DNA of 64,000 nucleotides from Callipepla californica brunnescens (taxonomy: Eukaryota > Chordata > Aves > Galliformes > Odontophoridae): contig JALIRH010000031.1 in NCBI GenBank assembly GCA_023055505.1, positions 806,001 to 870,000 on the forward strand, read 5' to 3'. Of the stretch, positions 47,641 through 61,485 are shown in pieces. A program made the translations under genes and the position numbers. The notes under the pieces were generated by a model. It saw only the letters and a program-made list of their open reading frames with translations. It made no database searches and had not been told where the DNA came from. Every line of letters begins with the position of its first letter. The first letter of the stretch is position 1.

Positions 47641-50600
47641 TCCTTTACTGTCTCTGTCTACCTTCTACACAACTGCACTACATGCTAGGAGACCTTGATG
47701 GAGTGGAAAACTACATTTTTGTCTGGTCAAACTCATTAAGATCACTTTTCAATATTTACAACCCACAGATATATATTACGGGAGCCAATGTACAAAACTC
47801 TTTTAAGAGATGCCGAGTATGGAAAAACCAAAGAGGAACCAATTATTTTGCAAACTCACCAGTAGTATAGGCACTCCTTGCAGCACTATGACTCTTAATG
47901 GTGGGATAAAGCACAAGTTCCAAGCATTTCAGAAAACAAAGGGCTTTTTGCTTACAGACACACAAAAAAACTGTCTTTACAGATAGATTCATTGTGATGG
48001 GGTGGAAACAAAGATATGCATGGTGCAACCCTTATCATTTTGTCTTTTTTAGTATGGGCATGAAAAGACTGGGAGCATAAGAAATGCAGGTTACATTTGC
48101 TTGCAACATGAATAGGTACACAGCTGGTATATTTTGCTAAGTCACTAACACATGCATTTTTCACCTGACTGGTAATTTGTATTGTGTCGGTTGTATACAT
48201 ATATAAAGAAAAAATACACATTTAGAAATAAAAATGAAGAAATTAACATATTTGCAACTGAAGTATCACACCAGTTATTTTGCAAGGCAGGTAAAAAAAA
48301 TCTTTGACTTCTAGCTATGCTGAGAATTCATTGACTAAGTTGATTGACTCACAACAAAATGAAAAACCCAGTTCTTTTAAAAAGTATTTTATTCTGGTGA
48401 GTTTTGATACTGTGCAATTTATATGATATCTGCATGTGCTGTTTGTGGTGCTATTCTGATAACGGCTGAAAACAATTTCAGCTTTGTGAAATTGCCTGTA
48501 CTTTTCCATTTAAGACGGTAGATGTCTCTAGTTCCACCAATGATAAGGGCAAATTAACCCTTTAAAATCTATTCGGAAGCACCAGATATGTAAAAGCATA
48601 ATCCAACAAGTTTTTGGTTTTTTTTTCAAACAAATCCAATATAAATTCAATGTCCAATATAAAGTTCATTTCCCTTTATTTTAAAACAAATAAATAGACA
48701 ATTAAAAAAAAAAAAAAAAGAAAGAGTAAAGGAATATTCTGGTTGCGGTATAAATCCCAGCACTAAGTAAGAGTTAGAACAAACTAGTGTTAAATGCTTT
48801 ATTCTTATTTTTGTTTTTAATTATTTATTTCTTATATTGACAAATCCTAGTGGAAATTATTCAACCATAAACGAAACTCACTGTGGGTACGGCATAAAAG
48901 CTTGCTTTCATTAGAAAAAAATACAATAAAATTAAGTGGGTCCAGAAATAGACTGAAATAGCCTAAATAAAATAAATAATAAATTAATATAAATAAAATA
49001 AATAATAAATATTATTTATTATATATATTATAATATAAAATAACACCTCATACATCTAGTGCTGGTGTTTTCATACAGTATAAACGATTCCATGCCAGCA
49101 AAAAAGGTGGGTATGTGATGGTAACAATCTCAACTGCAAGGCAGGTAGGATTACTTAATCTTGAATGAACACTAGAAGTGAAATGAAGTTTACTATTTTG
49201 AGGCTTTAAATTATTTGAACCAGCAGCAACACCAGTATTCTCATCAGCTTGGACAGCTAGGACAGCCACAAAGCATTTAGTATTAGAGGAGCAGTTTATA
49301 CTGACGTCAAGTGACAAATAGTTTTGTAATCCTTGCATACTGAATACTTATGTCAAATGGGACATTCAACTTGCTAGATGCACAAAATCACAGCATGTGC
49401 AAAATTCCTCGTCATTACTTGTAAGGTCTTTTGCTGTTCAGTTAGTTGTCATTTTCTTTTCAAAACAAGCAAAGTTCTTTCCCAAGGGCAATCTGGAAAA
49501 TTTCAGGACTCTCACTGAATAAAATGAAGAAAGAAATTTAGAAAAAGGGAGAAATAAGGAGAGAAAGTAAGAAAGTAAGAGAATGCATAAAAGAAAAAGA
49601 AAAAAAAAACCCAAAATACAACTCTCAAAACTGCCTCATCCTTTCTTTTTAAATTCACACAGCAGTTGGGAAGGTTTCCCAAATTGTTTTGAGAGGGAAC
49701 TAGAAGTTTGAATTGCAATAAAAGTTTTTCTTGTGATGAGGTGAAATGAAGTTGTTTTATACTATGCTAATATTTTCAGTTGTATTTTTAAGAACAAAAC
49801 TAGACTAAAACAGGGGAAAACAGTATTTCACATTGGTCTTAAAATGGTATCTTCAAATCACATCAGTCCACAGTTAAAATTCCTATGTCAGATGCTGAGG
49901 AATTTCCAATACACAATTCTTTATTTCGTTTTACTTCAGAAAAGCATTAAAAAGAAAAATAACATTTAAGTTGTACTTTTTGAATATAGACTCTGCTTTA
50001 AAATGTAACATTTAGTAACCTGGGCTTTGAATAAGACTTCTCAGTTCTTGATGCTATTCCATGAGAGATCAGAGAGTTCACAGCATACATTTTTGTTGGA
50101 ATTCCTGAGGAAGCAGCACACGATTATGTGCAATACTGAAGTTATGCAATACAAAAGGGAAAACAGAATAGAAACAACATAAAAGTTTAAAAGCCTGCAG
50201 GAACAATTTTAATTATTATTATTTTTTTTAAATCCAGGTTTGTACAGGCCATAAGCAACAGAGTATTACCAATGGAATGGATGCCTTTTATTTTGAGAAC
50301 CAGAAAATAAAATGATCTCATGTGATTCTAGTAGGCAAGAGTGTGTAGTAGCAGACTATTTCTTTTTTTATTTGAAAGCTCTGCTCAAATATAGTTAGGC
50401 AAATATTTCCTAAATTAGGAGGGATGTTTTTCATTTGCCCATTACTAAAAACTATTTACTGGTGCCAGCACGTTATTAGACGTCAACCTATGCAAACATA
50501 ACAGCAAAGATTTCTACCAATTAATGAAAAATGAGAAGAATCAATTTCTGTTCTTTATTGTCTTTATTTAAGACTACTCAACCCCATTCCTGCTGTGACA

Positions 50601-52101
50601 CAGGAGCTGTCTTTCCAAATGAAACCTTTTCTTAAATTACAGCACCACCAAACCATCACATTGAAGGAACAATTTCAGATAAAATCTGGTGCATAACAAA
50701 TTGAAATCTTTAAAGCATATCTATGTTCTTAATGCAGCAGTCTTCATTTGCTCATCCACAGCTGCCCAAAGTACAACAACCTTAACAACAAACAAAGCCA
50801 GCCTTAGAGTAATCTCAAGAAACAAACATAGTAAACAGTGAGCCTGGGGAGTGATTTATGTCTGTCAGGGACAACACAGCAAAATACCACAGGCAGTAGT
50901 GCCACATAGTTCACAAACCATGTCTGTACAAGTAGAGCAGAAAAAGCCTAAAATTGTAGGCTGTTAACAGCACAGTGTGGCAAAGATTAGTTATGGGACA
51001 GTCTCACACAAGTTTATGCATATACCAAGAAGAAGAAGCAGAACTAGCAAAAAAAAATCCTTAACTGTCAAAAGGATAAAGCAAGATAAGCAAAATAACA
51101 TACCAAAAAAATAACTAGCATTGATTACACTACTGTTAAAATGTACATGGATATGTGTTCTGTGATAAGAAAATACAAATTATTTGGAAGAAAACCTGAT
51201 GTAAACTCTTCTGAGCATCCTAAGATTTTCCAACAAAGGAATTTTTTTGTCTGACTGGCCACTGGCCACTTGCTGGTTAAGAATACAGAGAAATCACCCT
51301 CATGTGCATTAACGATTCTACAGTGCTTATGCAAAGCTTACAAACCTCTTTAACTCCACACTCAAGTTAAAAAAGCAGCTAAATTTTATGGATTACATAG
51401 TGTTTAATATCCCTCTATCTTGAAAACACCATTGCCTTCAGATTTATAATACAGAAAACTGTAAACTCTTCTGTTCCTACACTAATATATATATATATTT
51501 TCCTAGTTAAATAGAAACATCTGTTTCAGTGAAGCAACACTGATAGGTGCTGAAGGAGATTAAGATGTCTAGTACCTGGAAACTATTGTTCTGTTGAGAA
51601 AAGCATGCTACAGTTCCACATTTAAACTGAATAAGCAATAAGAGCTTGAAAGCTATTTCTCTTTTCTTATACTGTAAACACTCAGATTGCAGAATAGGTT
51701 TCACCTGAAATTTTAATGGGATGCCTTCTGCCATTGTTGTCTGCAGATACATAACTCAAAATTCTGTAATTCTAACAATTTAGTCATCTGTCACACTCTT
51801 ATACTCAGCATTTGCTGTGTAACACATAATTACGTTTTCTTCAGAAAGGAAATAAATGCACAGGAAGCACCTGCATATAACATTCAATCAAATGAAAACA
51901 GAACAATAACAATGTATCATTTAAATTCAACTGATAATGAACAGTTTTTATTAGTAAGCCACAATTCTAGCCAATAAGCACCCTTTAGACATCACAGTAC
52001 AAATATTGATGCACTGTAATAATCGGTTATATTATTAGAACCCAAATCCCTTAATTGCTGACTGTAGATTAAATAGTTCTGAATATTCAAGTAAAATTCC
52101 T
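47641..52101. other. Long AT-rich unannotated stretch
   Basis: It contains A18 near 48702-48719, an (AATA/ATT)n-rich tract at 48961-49042 and (TA)n near 51484-51500. A minus-strand frame at 49048-49338 (96 codons) has a mixed, protein-like composition with several N-glycosylation-type sequons. It has no known family and only a weak acceptor-like AG before it. No gene is called. Confidence 0.5.
48961..49042. repeat. (AATA)n/(ATT)n low-complexity tract
   Basis: Almost pure A+T. Repeated AATAAATAATAAAT words form an internally duplicated and partly palindromic tract ending in TATATATTATAATATA. Confidence 0.92.
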
Positions 52102-52230
52102 TTATATTTCAGCTAAGGCATTAACTGAGGTGGGGTGTCGTGGTCTGGACTTGATTACAAACTCATTTACATCAGCATCCAAAGAAGAGTTCTGTGCCAC
52201 CAACAGTATTTCTGTGTTCGGTGAATGAAA
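52102..52230 (-). CDS. Candidate terminal coding exon of an unidentified gene
   Basis: On the minus strand the exon-like block follows GCCCCCCTTTTCATTTGTCAG, a long pyrimidine tract with a CAG acceptor at 52233-52231, and reads in phase 0. It encodes 42 residues before TAA at 52104-52102, from FHSPNTEILL through VNEFVIKSRP to TSVNALAEI. The composition is balanced, and two CpG fall inside the 129 bases, which is unusual for neutral AT-rich DNA here. I recognise no family. It would be the last exon of a gene running leftward, with its 3' UTR below 52101. A chance reading is quite possible, as no cross-species or transcript evidence is available. Confidence 0.3.
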   Translation of the reverse strand, partial: FHSPNTEILLVAQNSSLDADVNEFVIKSRPRHPTSVNALAEI

Positions 52231-52717
52231 CTGACAAATGAAAAGGGGGGCACAAAAAGAGCCAGCAACAATGCAGCAATGTTTCAATTTTAAAAAATCC
52301 ACAAAAAAATTAAACAGGAAAAAGCAAGAGGGCTTCAGGTTGCAATAAAGTAATTGATTCCTTGGGATTTTAAGTCCAGCCAAATGTTTCTGTTTATCTT
52401 GAGATGACCCCAGGAAAGAGTTTTAGGTTCCTAATTTCTGTTACAATGAGTCTTCAATTCCATTCTATATCATAGCAAAATACACAGACCTTGGCCATTT
52501 TAAGTAAGTTACCTTGAGAACTGCTATCTTAAAGTATACTTCCAACAGAATTTTGTTATCTCTTTTCCTGGATACAGGGTAAGGCTAAGTCTAGACACAT
52601 AATGCCTTGGTTATCCCTGACTATGAATACAAGAATTTTAAGGGAGGCAGAGTATAAAGTAACTGCATGTTCCTCTCCCTGTTTTTTTCTCCTAGTGCAC
52701 ATAATTGTTTGCAGTAC

Positions 52718-52823
52718 CTTGACTTCTGCTTTTTGGAGCAGACTCTCTTGGATTAGTAGAAATTCAACTAAGAATTCTGTGTTGTTAAACTGTGCTGTTC
52801 TCCTAAATGCATACGGAAATAAA
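52718..52823 (-). CDS. Weak candidate internal exon upstream of the 52.1-kb exon
   Basis: On the minus strand ACATTTTTCAG precedes position 52823, and GTCAAG followed by GTACTG gives a donor after 52718. The 106-nt block supplies one base of a split codon plus 35 codons (LFPYAFRRTA to LQKAEVK) and ends in phase 0. That fits the phase-0 candidate exon at 52230-52102, about 490 bases downstream. Phase agreement has a one-in-three chance of being accidental, and the family is unknown. Confidence 0.15.
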
Positions 52824-55800
52824 CTGAAAAATGTAGGGAAATACATGTTCATTCCCTTTAATCAAATGACCTCATGTAAATAAAAAGTAGATAAAAATTA
52901 TCAAAGGAAAATAAACCCATACACCTTCAAGAAACTGGCTGAGGATTCTGCACATTAGACAATACGTACTCAGAAGACTGTAATCATCATTTTTCACACT
53001 CAGAGGACACAAGCCTATAGAAATTGGAAACTACTCCATTCTGAGACTTTCCCAAGGAAGTAAAAAAACACAGTCATTTATGACAAGATCAGTATTACCT
53101 GCATAGTAATCTCTGTAACTATGAATTTAATTTTGCCAGTGCAAGAATACCTAAAGCATATTTGCTTTAGGATGTGTAAATTCTACTCCAAACAATAACT
53201 TTCCAACTGGTTCTGTTTTAATATCAGAAGATGAAGAATCTGAGTGATTAGATTAACAGATTTACAAATCTAGATAACAAGGCAAAGGGTACCTATCAAC
53301 ATACTCACAGTGCCTTTAAGTTACAGTGCCTTTTCTGCTCTATAAGTTGACTAGAGCCTGTGAGGCCCAGCTATGAGAGCACAGTGGTGACTTGTTCCAC
53401 ATTCTCATTATATGCATCTATAAAAATAAGAAGAGACAAAAGTCCAAGTACTAGAGCAACTAGTTGGGAAAAAGTGAACTTTTGGGACCACCATTAATTT
53501 TTGGGATCTAAATTATATTTCCATGATCTTTCCCCCTGAGTATGAACTGGGAAAGATTTTGAATTTTAACCACAGATTTCATGGACTACTATGGCATGTA
53601 CTTAGCTTTCAAGGAAGGTAGATGATATCAAGCCATCCCAGAAATCAGGATAGTTTCATTGTAGGTGAGATGTTCTTCTGATGACAGATCCTGAAGAGGT
53701 ACGTAGGGATTTAGTGCAAATCACCATTGTAAGTCAGATATTATATCCATTGCACATAACTCAGACAGGGGTATAGGATGCTATTGAATATCGTTTGTGA
53801 TAACATGTATTTCTGATGCAATTTGAAACAAAAGGCAGTTTACCGAGATACTCTAAATTGAGTTTGTATTTTCACACTTTTATTGATCTGCTGTTTTCAC
53901 TGATCTAGTATGGAAGGAAAAAGAGGACTGTAGACAAAAAAAGAACCACACTGAATAGCTTATTAACTGAAACCAGAACTATAATTACAGGCTTTGAACA
54001 AATTCAAATATTCTTCCTAAACAGGATGGCAACTTAATATTACAAGCATAAGGTATGAGTCCATTAGTAGGCTTGAAAAGGGCAGTTCTTCCTAGAAAAA
54101 CTAACACTGTTTTTCTCTTCCACATTTAATCCACCAAGTCCATACTCTTGCTCTGAGTTTGACTGATGATTCAGGGTAGAAAGAAGTCTCTTTCTGCAGA
54201 TTTCCAAGATATGAACTCAAACTCTTTTCACAGAAACTCATGTTAAAATGGTGTGCTTCATGGACACCAGTGGCAGGAAATGAAGTCCCATTCAATAGTC
54301 AATAGACTACAAACTAACCACTTATGTCAATTCTTCATCTTTTCCCCACAAACTATACAGCCAACTCAATCCCACGCTTGCTCTGCAGATATTCAAACTC
54401 AGCTGAATTTCACAGCTTGAATTTATTTATAGTAGAAATTGTTCATTTGACTAATATTCTTCTGTGATCATAACAGACGGGCTTAATATTGGCCCACCAC
54501 TACATTCTTTCAAAACTAGAAGAGAAAACAGTAAAGCAAGCTTCATTAGAGCCAGAGGAGAATGAATCCTGATCTTTCGTCAGTCTGAAATAATAGCAGA
54601 CAGTGAAAATAGTATGGTACATATTTGCATAGTTCTCAGGAAAAAGTTGAGATCATGATTAGGCATTTCTAGACTGCTGCACCTGCTGGGTGCTATAGAT
54701 AATAACTGTAGCCTGATACCAAAACATAACAAATCTGGCCTTCTAGCTAACTCTGCAGCTCAGAGAGTGAAAGATGCTTCACTAAGTGGAATAGATGGTG
54801 TGTGTGACTGTGCAAATGTCTTAGACTAAGCTTTACAGCTGGGAGTCACAATGGAGATTGGCAATTCTCCATATGAAAATATCATAAAAAAGCATTTTCA
54901 ATTAATTTATATCTTGATGAATCACATCCTCCCCCCCAAAAATTTAGCAACCAAGCTCCCAAACTATGCCTCTTAGAGAGTAAAAAACTATTATCCAGAT
55001 AAGATTTCTGAAAATTGTTTGTAATTCAGAATGTTGAAGGAATGCTCTGCTTTGATGCATCAGAAATACTTTTTGGTTTATATATATCTTTCCACCTGTG
55101 CATGATATTAATCAGTTCCTCACTATTTCTATTAATATATGAAATACAGTAGCTGTAGCTATCAAGATGTAGCGACATTACAAAAGCTGCCATATTGTGC
55201 TCCAAATTTATTAGCTTAGACCAACTCATTTGATTATTTCAATTTGCAAAAGTCTTTAAAATGGATTATACTGTTGACAACATAAATTAAAAACCTAAAA
55301 ACAAGCAAACAAAACAATACCAGAATATCAACAGCTAACAGCTGATTGTTTTGGTTTTTACCTTTTCTTATTTACAAGAAATCAATAAATTATCCAAAGA
55401 CAGAGAGAAAAAGCACAGTTCTATGAAACTCTGACCAAGGCAGCAATAGCTCTGGTACTTTTTGGCAAAAATGTTTGTATGCACTTGACTAGTTTGACTA
55501 ATAAACCTTGTTCTTTCCAATTTCTCTATGTAGAAGAAATCAGATCTCCTTCAGCAGCAATGATCAAAACATGGCTTTCTTTTATTTAATATTTAACAAA
55601 TTGAATTTGTTTGCTAAGATATTATCTCTAGCTGCAGAATTCCTAAATAATGATGTCTCTATTTCAAGAGCTAGATGAATCAGTATTTTTCTCCCAGAGT
55701 TATTCTAACAGGCTGTCCGTAAGATCACAATGATAGTACTGGGTTAATTCATAATTAAAGCATCTTTTTTTATGTCTAGGAATGCTTTAATGTTGGTATA

Positions 55801-58800
55801 TCTTTTCAGTTGGTTCAGTAAGTTCCTTTCCTCCTCATTAAATATTAACCTATGTTAAGTTAATTAATTACCTTTAAAAAGGCTTGGTTATTTACTGTGA
55901 GACAAATACTTAGAACGTAAGTGGTGTTTTCTATCCCATTGCTACAGGCAGGGAATTTACTCTTGCTTCTTTTCAGAAGTTTCTGCCTCAAGGAAATAAA
56001 GTTTTTCTGATCTTACATTTGAAGAAACAAACTCAGAAGTAAATGCTTCACGACATTTAATTCTATTACCTCTTGATAAATGTGTTTAGATTTTCACTTC
56101 ATTAGTATTCAAAAATCTTTAATAATCCAGAAACTTCGCAGATCTTAAAGTTTTAAACTTTGTGGATGCAGTTTAATCCAGCAAATTCTGCCCATCTTGT
56201 TCAGTGAGCTCCTGAAAAAAAAGATACTTTTCTACTGGCTCAGTGCACAGCTTATTTTCCTTAACCTCGCTTCAGACAATAATATCTAGTTGTCATCAAT
56301 GTAAAAATTAAGATGATACCTCAAGAACTAAAAACATGTAATTACAGCTTAATGCAAAAGGCTTAGATTTATTAGCTGGAAAGAGACAGAAGTGGACTGC
56401 ATTACATTCCTTAAGATCATAGCTGGATTTTCCCAGAATATCAACAGTAATTACTGACTGAGCAAATTCTTATTTGAACAACAAATGTTGTACAAAAAAT
56501 ATTGAACAACGAATAAGTGAATGTCCTGTGAGAAAGCACTTATAGCATATCAGAACTAACAAATGGGTATCAGCTGAATAATATCCTCCCTTTGACTAAC
56601 AAGCATAAGGTAATCTTTTCTTTCTTCTTTGTTGGTAAAAGTGAAACAATGAAAAAAAAAAACACTTGCCCCTACAAAATCTGTTTAGAGAACAAGTATA
56701 TTTTATCTTACAAAAACAATGTTTGTATCACATGCCATCTGCTCTCTTTTGGAATTTCAAAAAAAATGATTTAAAACTCACATTTCCATTCCATAAATAT
56801 GTGAATTCTCAAATGTTTATGGTACAGGACAAAAGGTTATCAACTGGATGCATATTTGGTCTGAAATCACTGATTTTAATAGGCACTGCAGAAATTGTTG
56901 TATTATTTTAGGGGAAATATCATGTGGCTAATTTTGAATGTTCAGATGAGCTACCCAAAAAAGAGACAAGACTTCAACTCGGTAAAAAATTAATAGCCAG
57001 GTTCCCCAGGAATCCTGCTCCCTCAGTTACAACACACCAGTAAGTCGTTACACACTGCTGGGTACCTAGGTGCATGATCAACACATCTACTCAGTGTTTC
57101 AGGATCAGAAATAAACAACACCGGCAAAATTGACTTTGAAGGGCATTTTACCTGGCATGAAATGGCACAAAAATGACCCTGCCCTCAATACCAGCCTGGA
57201 ATTTACCATGAATACCTGTGCTCTAAATCAGAATGGATCAGTAAATCAGAGTGAAAAAGTCAGATGCTGTGTTGAGCACTAGGGAACAGGAAAATCAGTG
57301 CAACCTGAAGCTATGTCATGAGAAGCACAGAACTGGTGAGACACCGTGAAAAATCACTATTCACTCCATAACACCCAAAGTTGTTGTATTTCTCAGAGTA
57401 GGTTAGTGGCAATACAAATGTTGTGCCTCACTGGGAAATGCATATACCTGAATTTAGTGGCTCGCACAATTTCCATTCAATATAAAAGTGTGAAACATTT
57501 ACACTAGTCCTTATTTTCTTTATTTCATCATATGCAGAAAAATATACTAAATGTGAGCAAGTAGCATCTTTAAATTTCAAGACTGTATGGTTTTTTTTGG
57601 TTTTGTTTTTGGTTTTCCATATACCTGAAGGTATAAAGTGAAGTACAGCACCAGGAAAAAAGTAGAAATAAAAATTGATTAATGTTTCATTTCAAATCAG
57701 CACACAATACTCAGAGGGAAACAGAAGTTACTCAAGAAAGCCAATTACTATCACAAAAAGACTGAAATACCTAAAAAACTGATGAGGAGCCAGAGGGCCA
57801 GGATGCCTGACTACACCTTGAGTGACAGAGCAATTCATTCAAATTTCTCTCCATTAACATTCTCCATGTTGAGAAAAAGCCCTTACAGTTTGTGTCTCCT
57901 GTTGTAAATGTATAAATACATATTCAACTGCATTTTATAGTATGATTTCAAGGCATAGCTGAAACAAAAATTAAACTTTAAATTAAAATGTCTAAACAAC
58001 AGAATTGCATTGAAACGAATCTCTGTTTGGCTCTGCATGAAAGGAAATCAAATAAAAACTCTTTTCAAAATTACGGGGAAATACATGTGCTCATTACATA
58101 ATACTGAAGGATGACACATTTAAGTAAGGTGTGAGAAGGAGTTAGAACACAACTGGTGCAATGTAAAGCAGCAGCAAGCACTGGTAAAAACAGGAATAGT
58201 GCCAACATGCATGTTAAGAACAAATGTATGAAGATTTTAATGGATTCTGATGTGCAGGTTGCAGTGCTCCGAAACAGAACAAGAACAGTGTAGAAATTAA
58301 GTGGGTTGCTATATTACTTACTATGCTCAGCAAGCAGTTGAATTTATTACTGTTTCTACCTTAAACCACAAAAAGGAAAAATATTCCCAAAGTGGAACTG
58401 ATTTTTAAGGTTTATAGATTACTTCATATAAATTGCTGGATTTAAAAATATTTACCTTATTTGTAAAAGTTATCCACCTGACAATTTCCAATGATCTCTC
58501 TACCAATTCCTGTAACATACTGCAATATTTAGTGAAAGTAATAATAGTGAAGCCATGAGCCAGAGTCCAACAGTACGCTGGATTTTAACAATTCTTAATC
58601 CATAATCTATTCAGAGGCATAAGCATTATATTCAGTGCAGTAAACATCCTTCTTTCAGAAATAAGACAGAACATATAGCATGGCATGGCACTATGGCCAC
58701 AGGGCACTTCCCTAATTCTGCCAAACCTGCAGAACATAGCAATGTACTGGCACTTTCCCTACACCTAACTAAACGCTGCTATTAAGAGTACTAACAGAAT

Positions 58801-59354
58801 TTACATAACAGAATGTATTTTTTTAAGTTTGTAAAACCTTAATTATACTGGCACTTGTTTAGTAGACAACAAGTGCAGCATCTGTCATACAATACCAAGC
58901 ATTTATGCATGAGATTAAGAAGGTAATTCTCCAGCTGCTTTTAGAGCACGGATATTTGCATATAAAATTTACAAAGAAATGAGATTTAAGAAAGATCAAT
59001 CCAATTATTTACAAAGTGTGGAGACTCAAATTGGAGCAAATGATCACCCTTTAGTTAACGTTCCTCCATGATTGTTTACATTCTGTAATTCAGTATTAAT
59101 TACCATCAGCAAGTATTTTGTTTGAATAATTCACAGATATATGAGACTTTACAAGAAATCAACTTCCTTTTCAGAGATAGTTCCTTCAGCAGCCATAAGC
59201 TTGCTTACTTTGACCTTCAGAATTTTTGGAAATACGAATAATATACCACTGGTTTTTCTGCATGTTTTTCACTGTTTACTATCTCACCACTGAATATTTT
59301 AAAGGCTTATCCCAGTGCAGTGGGTATGTACTATATTAATTTTCAGGGCTGTTA
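52824..59354. other. Long AT-rich unannotated stretch, nearly free of repeats
   Basis: In 6.5 kb I recognise no CR1, LTR or DNA transposon, which is unusual against the rest of the window. Minus-strand frames at 54101-54295 and 55026-55229 and the plus-strand frame at 56592-56911 are 60-80 codons long with no motif. The scarcity of repeats could reflect selection against insertion, old age, or chance. Confidence 0.45.
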
Positions 59355-59411
59355 CAATCACAGGATGGCTTAGGTTGGAGAGGACCTTAAAGATCATCTC
59401 AACCCAACCAT
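59355..59411 (-). mobile_element. CR1 LINE 3' terminal stub, minus strand
   Basis: CAATCACAGGATGGCTTAGG, then GGAGAGGACCTTAAAGATCA, then ACCCAACC is the reverse complement of a CR1 3' end. The rest of the element was not copied or has decayed beyond recognition. Confidence 0.75.
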
Positions 59412-61287
59412 CTTTTAATCATTAGTGTCCAGAACTCTGCACTCGGTGGCACTTCACAGGCATTACAACTATCCATTTCTAAAATCTCCTTCTTCATAAC
59501 CTGCTACTGAAATACTGCCTTCAGGATGCCCCCCTACATGCTTTTCATATTGTTCTCCACATCTCAAACCCCAGATTATGGAGAAAGAATTCACAGCATT
59601 GAGCACATATCTATTCCTCAACTGAGTTCCCGACAGACATTAATTTTGCTATCTCTTATTGATTTTGAACGGAAGCAAATTTTATGTCTTCCTCAGAGGT
59701 AACTTGCACTTCACGCAACCACATTTTTTCTTTTGAAAAGTGAAAGGAAGAGAGAGAATTCAAGAGGTGAGTGCAGTCATGTAAATGTAGATGGATAGTC
59801 AATTACATTTCTGACTGATTAGCACAAAGTATGAGACAAGGTATGGTGAAGCAAACAAATTTAATAAGCCTGTCACTGACACCTAAATTGCCTGAGTGAG
59901 GAAGTACCGTGTTTTCCATTTACTATAAATCTGTTATTCAAACCAGCATGACTTTTTTTCCTTCATTCGGTTGCTATGTAATATTTTAAAAGATAATTTC
60001 AAAAGGTACATGAAAACATTAACAATGAATGTCTAGGCTGTCAAAATTAAGCTGTTCTGCAATTTAAGTTGTACTGTAGAAATTCAAACTGACCCAAGTT
60101 TAATACAGATCAGCTTCCCCAGAAACCATGCTTTTCTCTAACCTTCTGCAGTAAGAGGAGAATAAGATTGCCTGACACAATTAAATAACAAAAATTTGAC
60201 TACAGACGTTAATACACAGTGTCCTGTGTCATGTAGTAGTGTATAAAAATACACACGATTGTTAAAAGATCATCTCAAATTTTACTCATTCTGAGTATAT
60301 CCTCATTTATATTATATAAATATATATGGTCATAATGGAAAAGAAAGCAAATCTTATTTTCATGAAAGTAGAATTCTGTCTGTTTGTTTGTTTATTTTAA
60401 GGTGTTTATACTCTTGTGGCTCTTTATTTTCCACATTTAAAATCTATGGGGGTGTCCTCTTGAATGAGGTCATTCATAGTGGGGTTGACTGAAGGTACCA
60501 TTTAGCTGGGTAGGCAAGAGGGGCTATGCATGTAATTGTCTGAAGCTACAGCAAGAAAATCTAGCACAAAACATTTACAGTATCACAATCAGCTACCAAA
60601 GAAACAGCTGTCATTTCAAAAATCAACACATTTTGGACTCAAAGACGAGCCTAGACTCCACAACTACCCAGCAGGAATCAGAAAATTCTTTGAGGAAAAG
60701 GCTTTCATTTTTCCAAGTAGTTCATATGAAAATGGTATACCAGCATTCTCCTTTGAGATTCTAACAGAACTGAAAAACGTTCAGTGCAGAAAAAATGAAT
60801 ATAAGACAAATATATTCAAAAACTAGAGAGCAACGTGTTTGCATATACATTTTAATTTTGAAATGCATTTCAGTGTTCCTGTATTCAAGATAACATCAAC
60901 TGATCCAGAATTTCCAACTTCATGAGATACGTCAGTTTTTGAAATACCATGGGAACTTGCTTGTTTATCTACATAGATGAGCTGTGGAACTGATGAACTT
61001 CTCAGGCTTCTTACTGTACTGTTTAGATGAGTTTAATCAGAAGAACAAATACATCTAAGCAATGTTAATTTTATCTGATACAAGTTAAAACATGGTGAAC
61101 AGAAAAGGAGGAAAAATTGCATAAAGGAAGAAAGAGTGAGATTGCTAAATATTTGCACTTACAAACTTACGGAGGCTGCTCTCAGACAACAGTAAGAAGT
61201 GGGTGGGTAAAATAATGGCCCACTGTAAGGCATACAAACAACATAACCAACCGAGAACCTAAGTATTAGGAATCTTTGACTCATGGC
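59412..61287. other. AT-rich unannotated sequence
   Basis: No gene is supported. A plus-strand frame at 60536-60826 (96 codons, TTG-initiated) lacks any motif, and a GTTT repeat lies near 60381-60397. Confidence 0.5.
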
Positions 61288-61309
61288 AAAAAAAAAAAAA
61301 AAAAAAAAA
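61288..61309. repeat. A22 homopolymer
   Basis: Uninterrupted A run. On the minus strand it produces a poly-phenylalanine stretch in an otherwise unsupported frame at 61159-61527. Confidence 0.95.
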
Positions 61310-61422
61310 GGCAGAGGAACAAAAGGTGGGTATTTGATCATGCCCTTTAAATTTGAATAGGAAAACAGACCTGTGGGTGAGCCACAAGCAAATGCAGCTG
61401 GTGAGCTTCTTGTACTCCTACT

Positions 61423-61485
61423 CAACAGCTGACAAACCTGAAAGACTGGCATAATGGTCAGGATGGAAGCACCATAAAGCTGGAC
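61423..61485 (-). repeat. Left arm of a 63-bp inverted repeat containing a 42-nt exon-like block
   Basis: Its reverse complement matches 62461-62523 at 60 of 63 positions, with all three differences transitions. On the minus strand it reads TCTGTTTGTCCAG, then a 42-nt block (61479-61438), then GTTTGT. The block therefore has AG and GT splice dinucleotides on its edges. It encodes LYGASILTIMPVFQ in one frame. Homology stops abruptly just outside the 63 bases on both sides. It could be a copy of an unrecognised short repeat, a templated insertion, or a duplicated mini-exon. Confidence 0.85.

Noticed and set aside
60536..60826. 96-codon plus-strand frame
   Set aside because: TTG start, no family and no acceptor. 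Within chance expectation.
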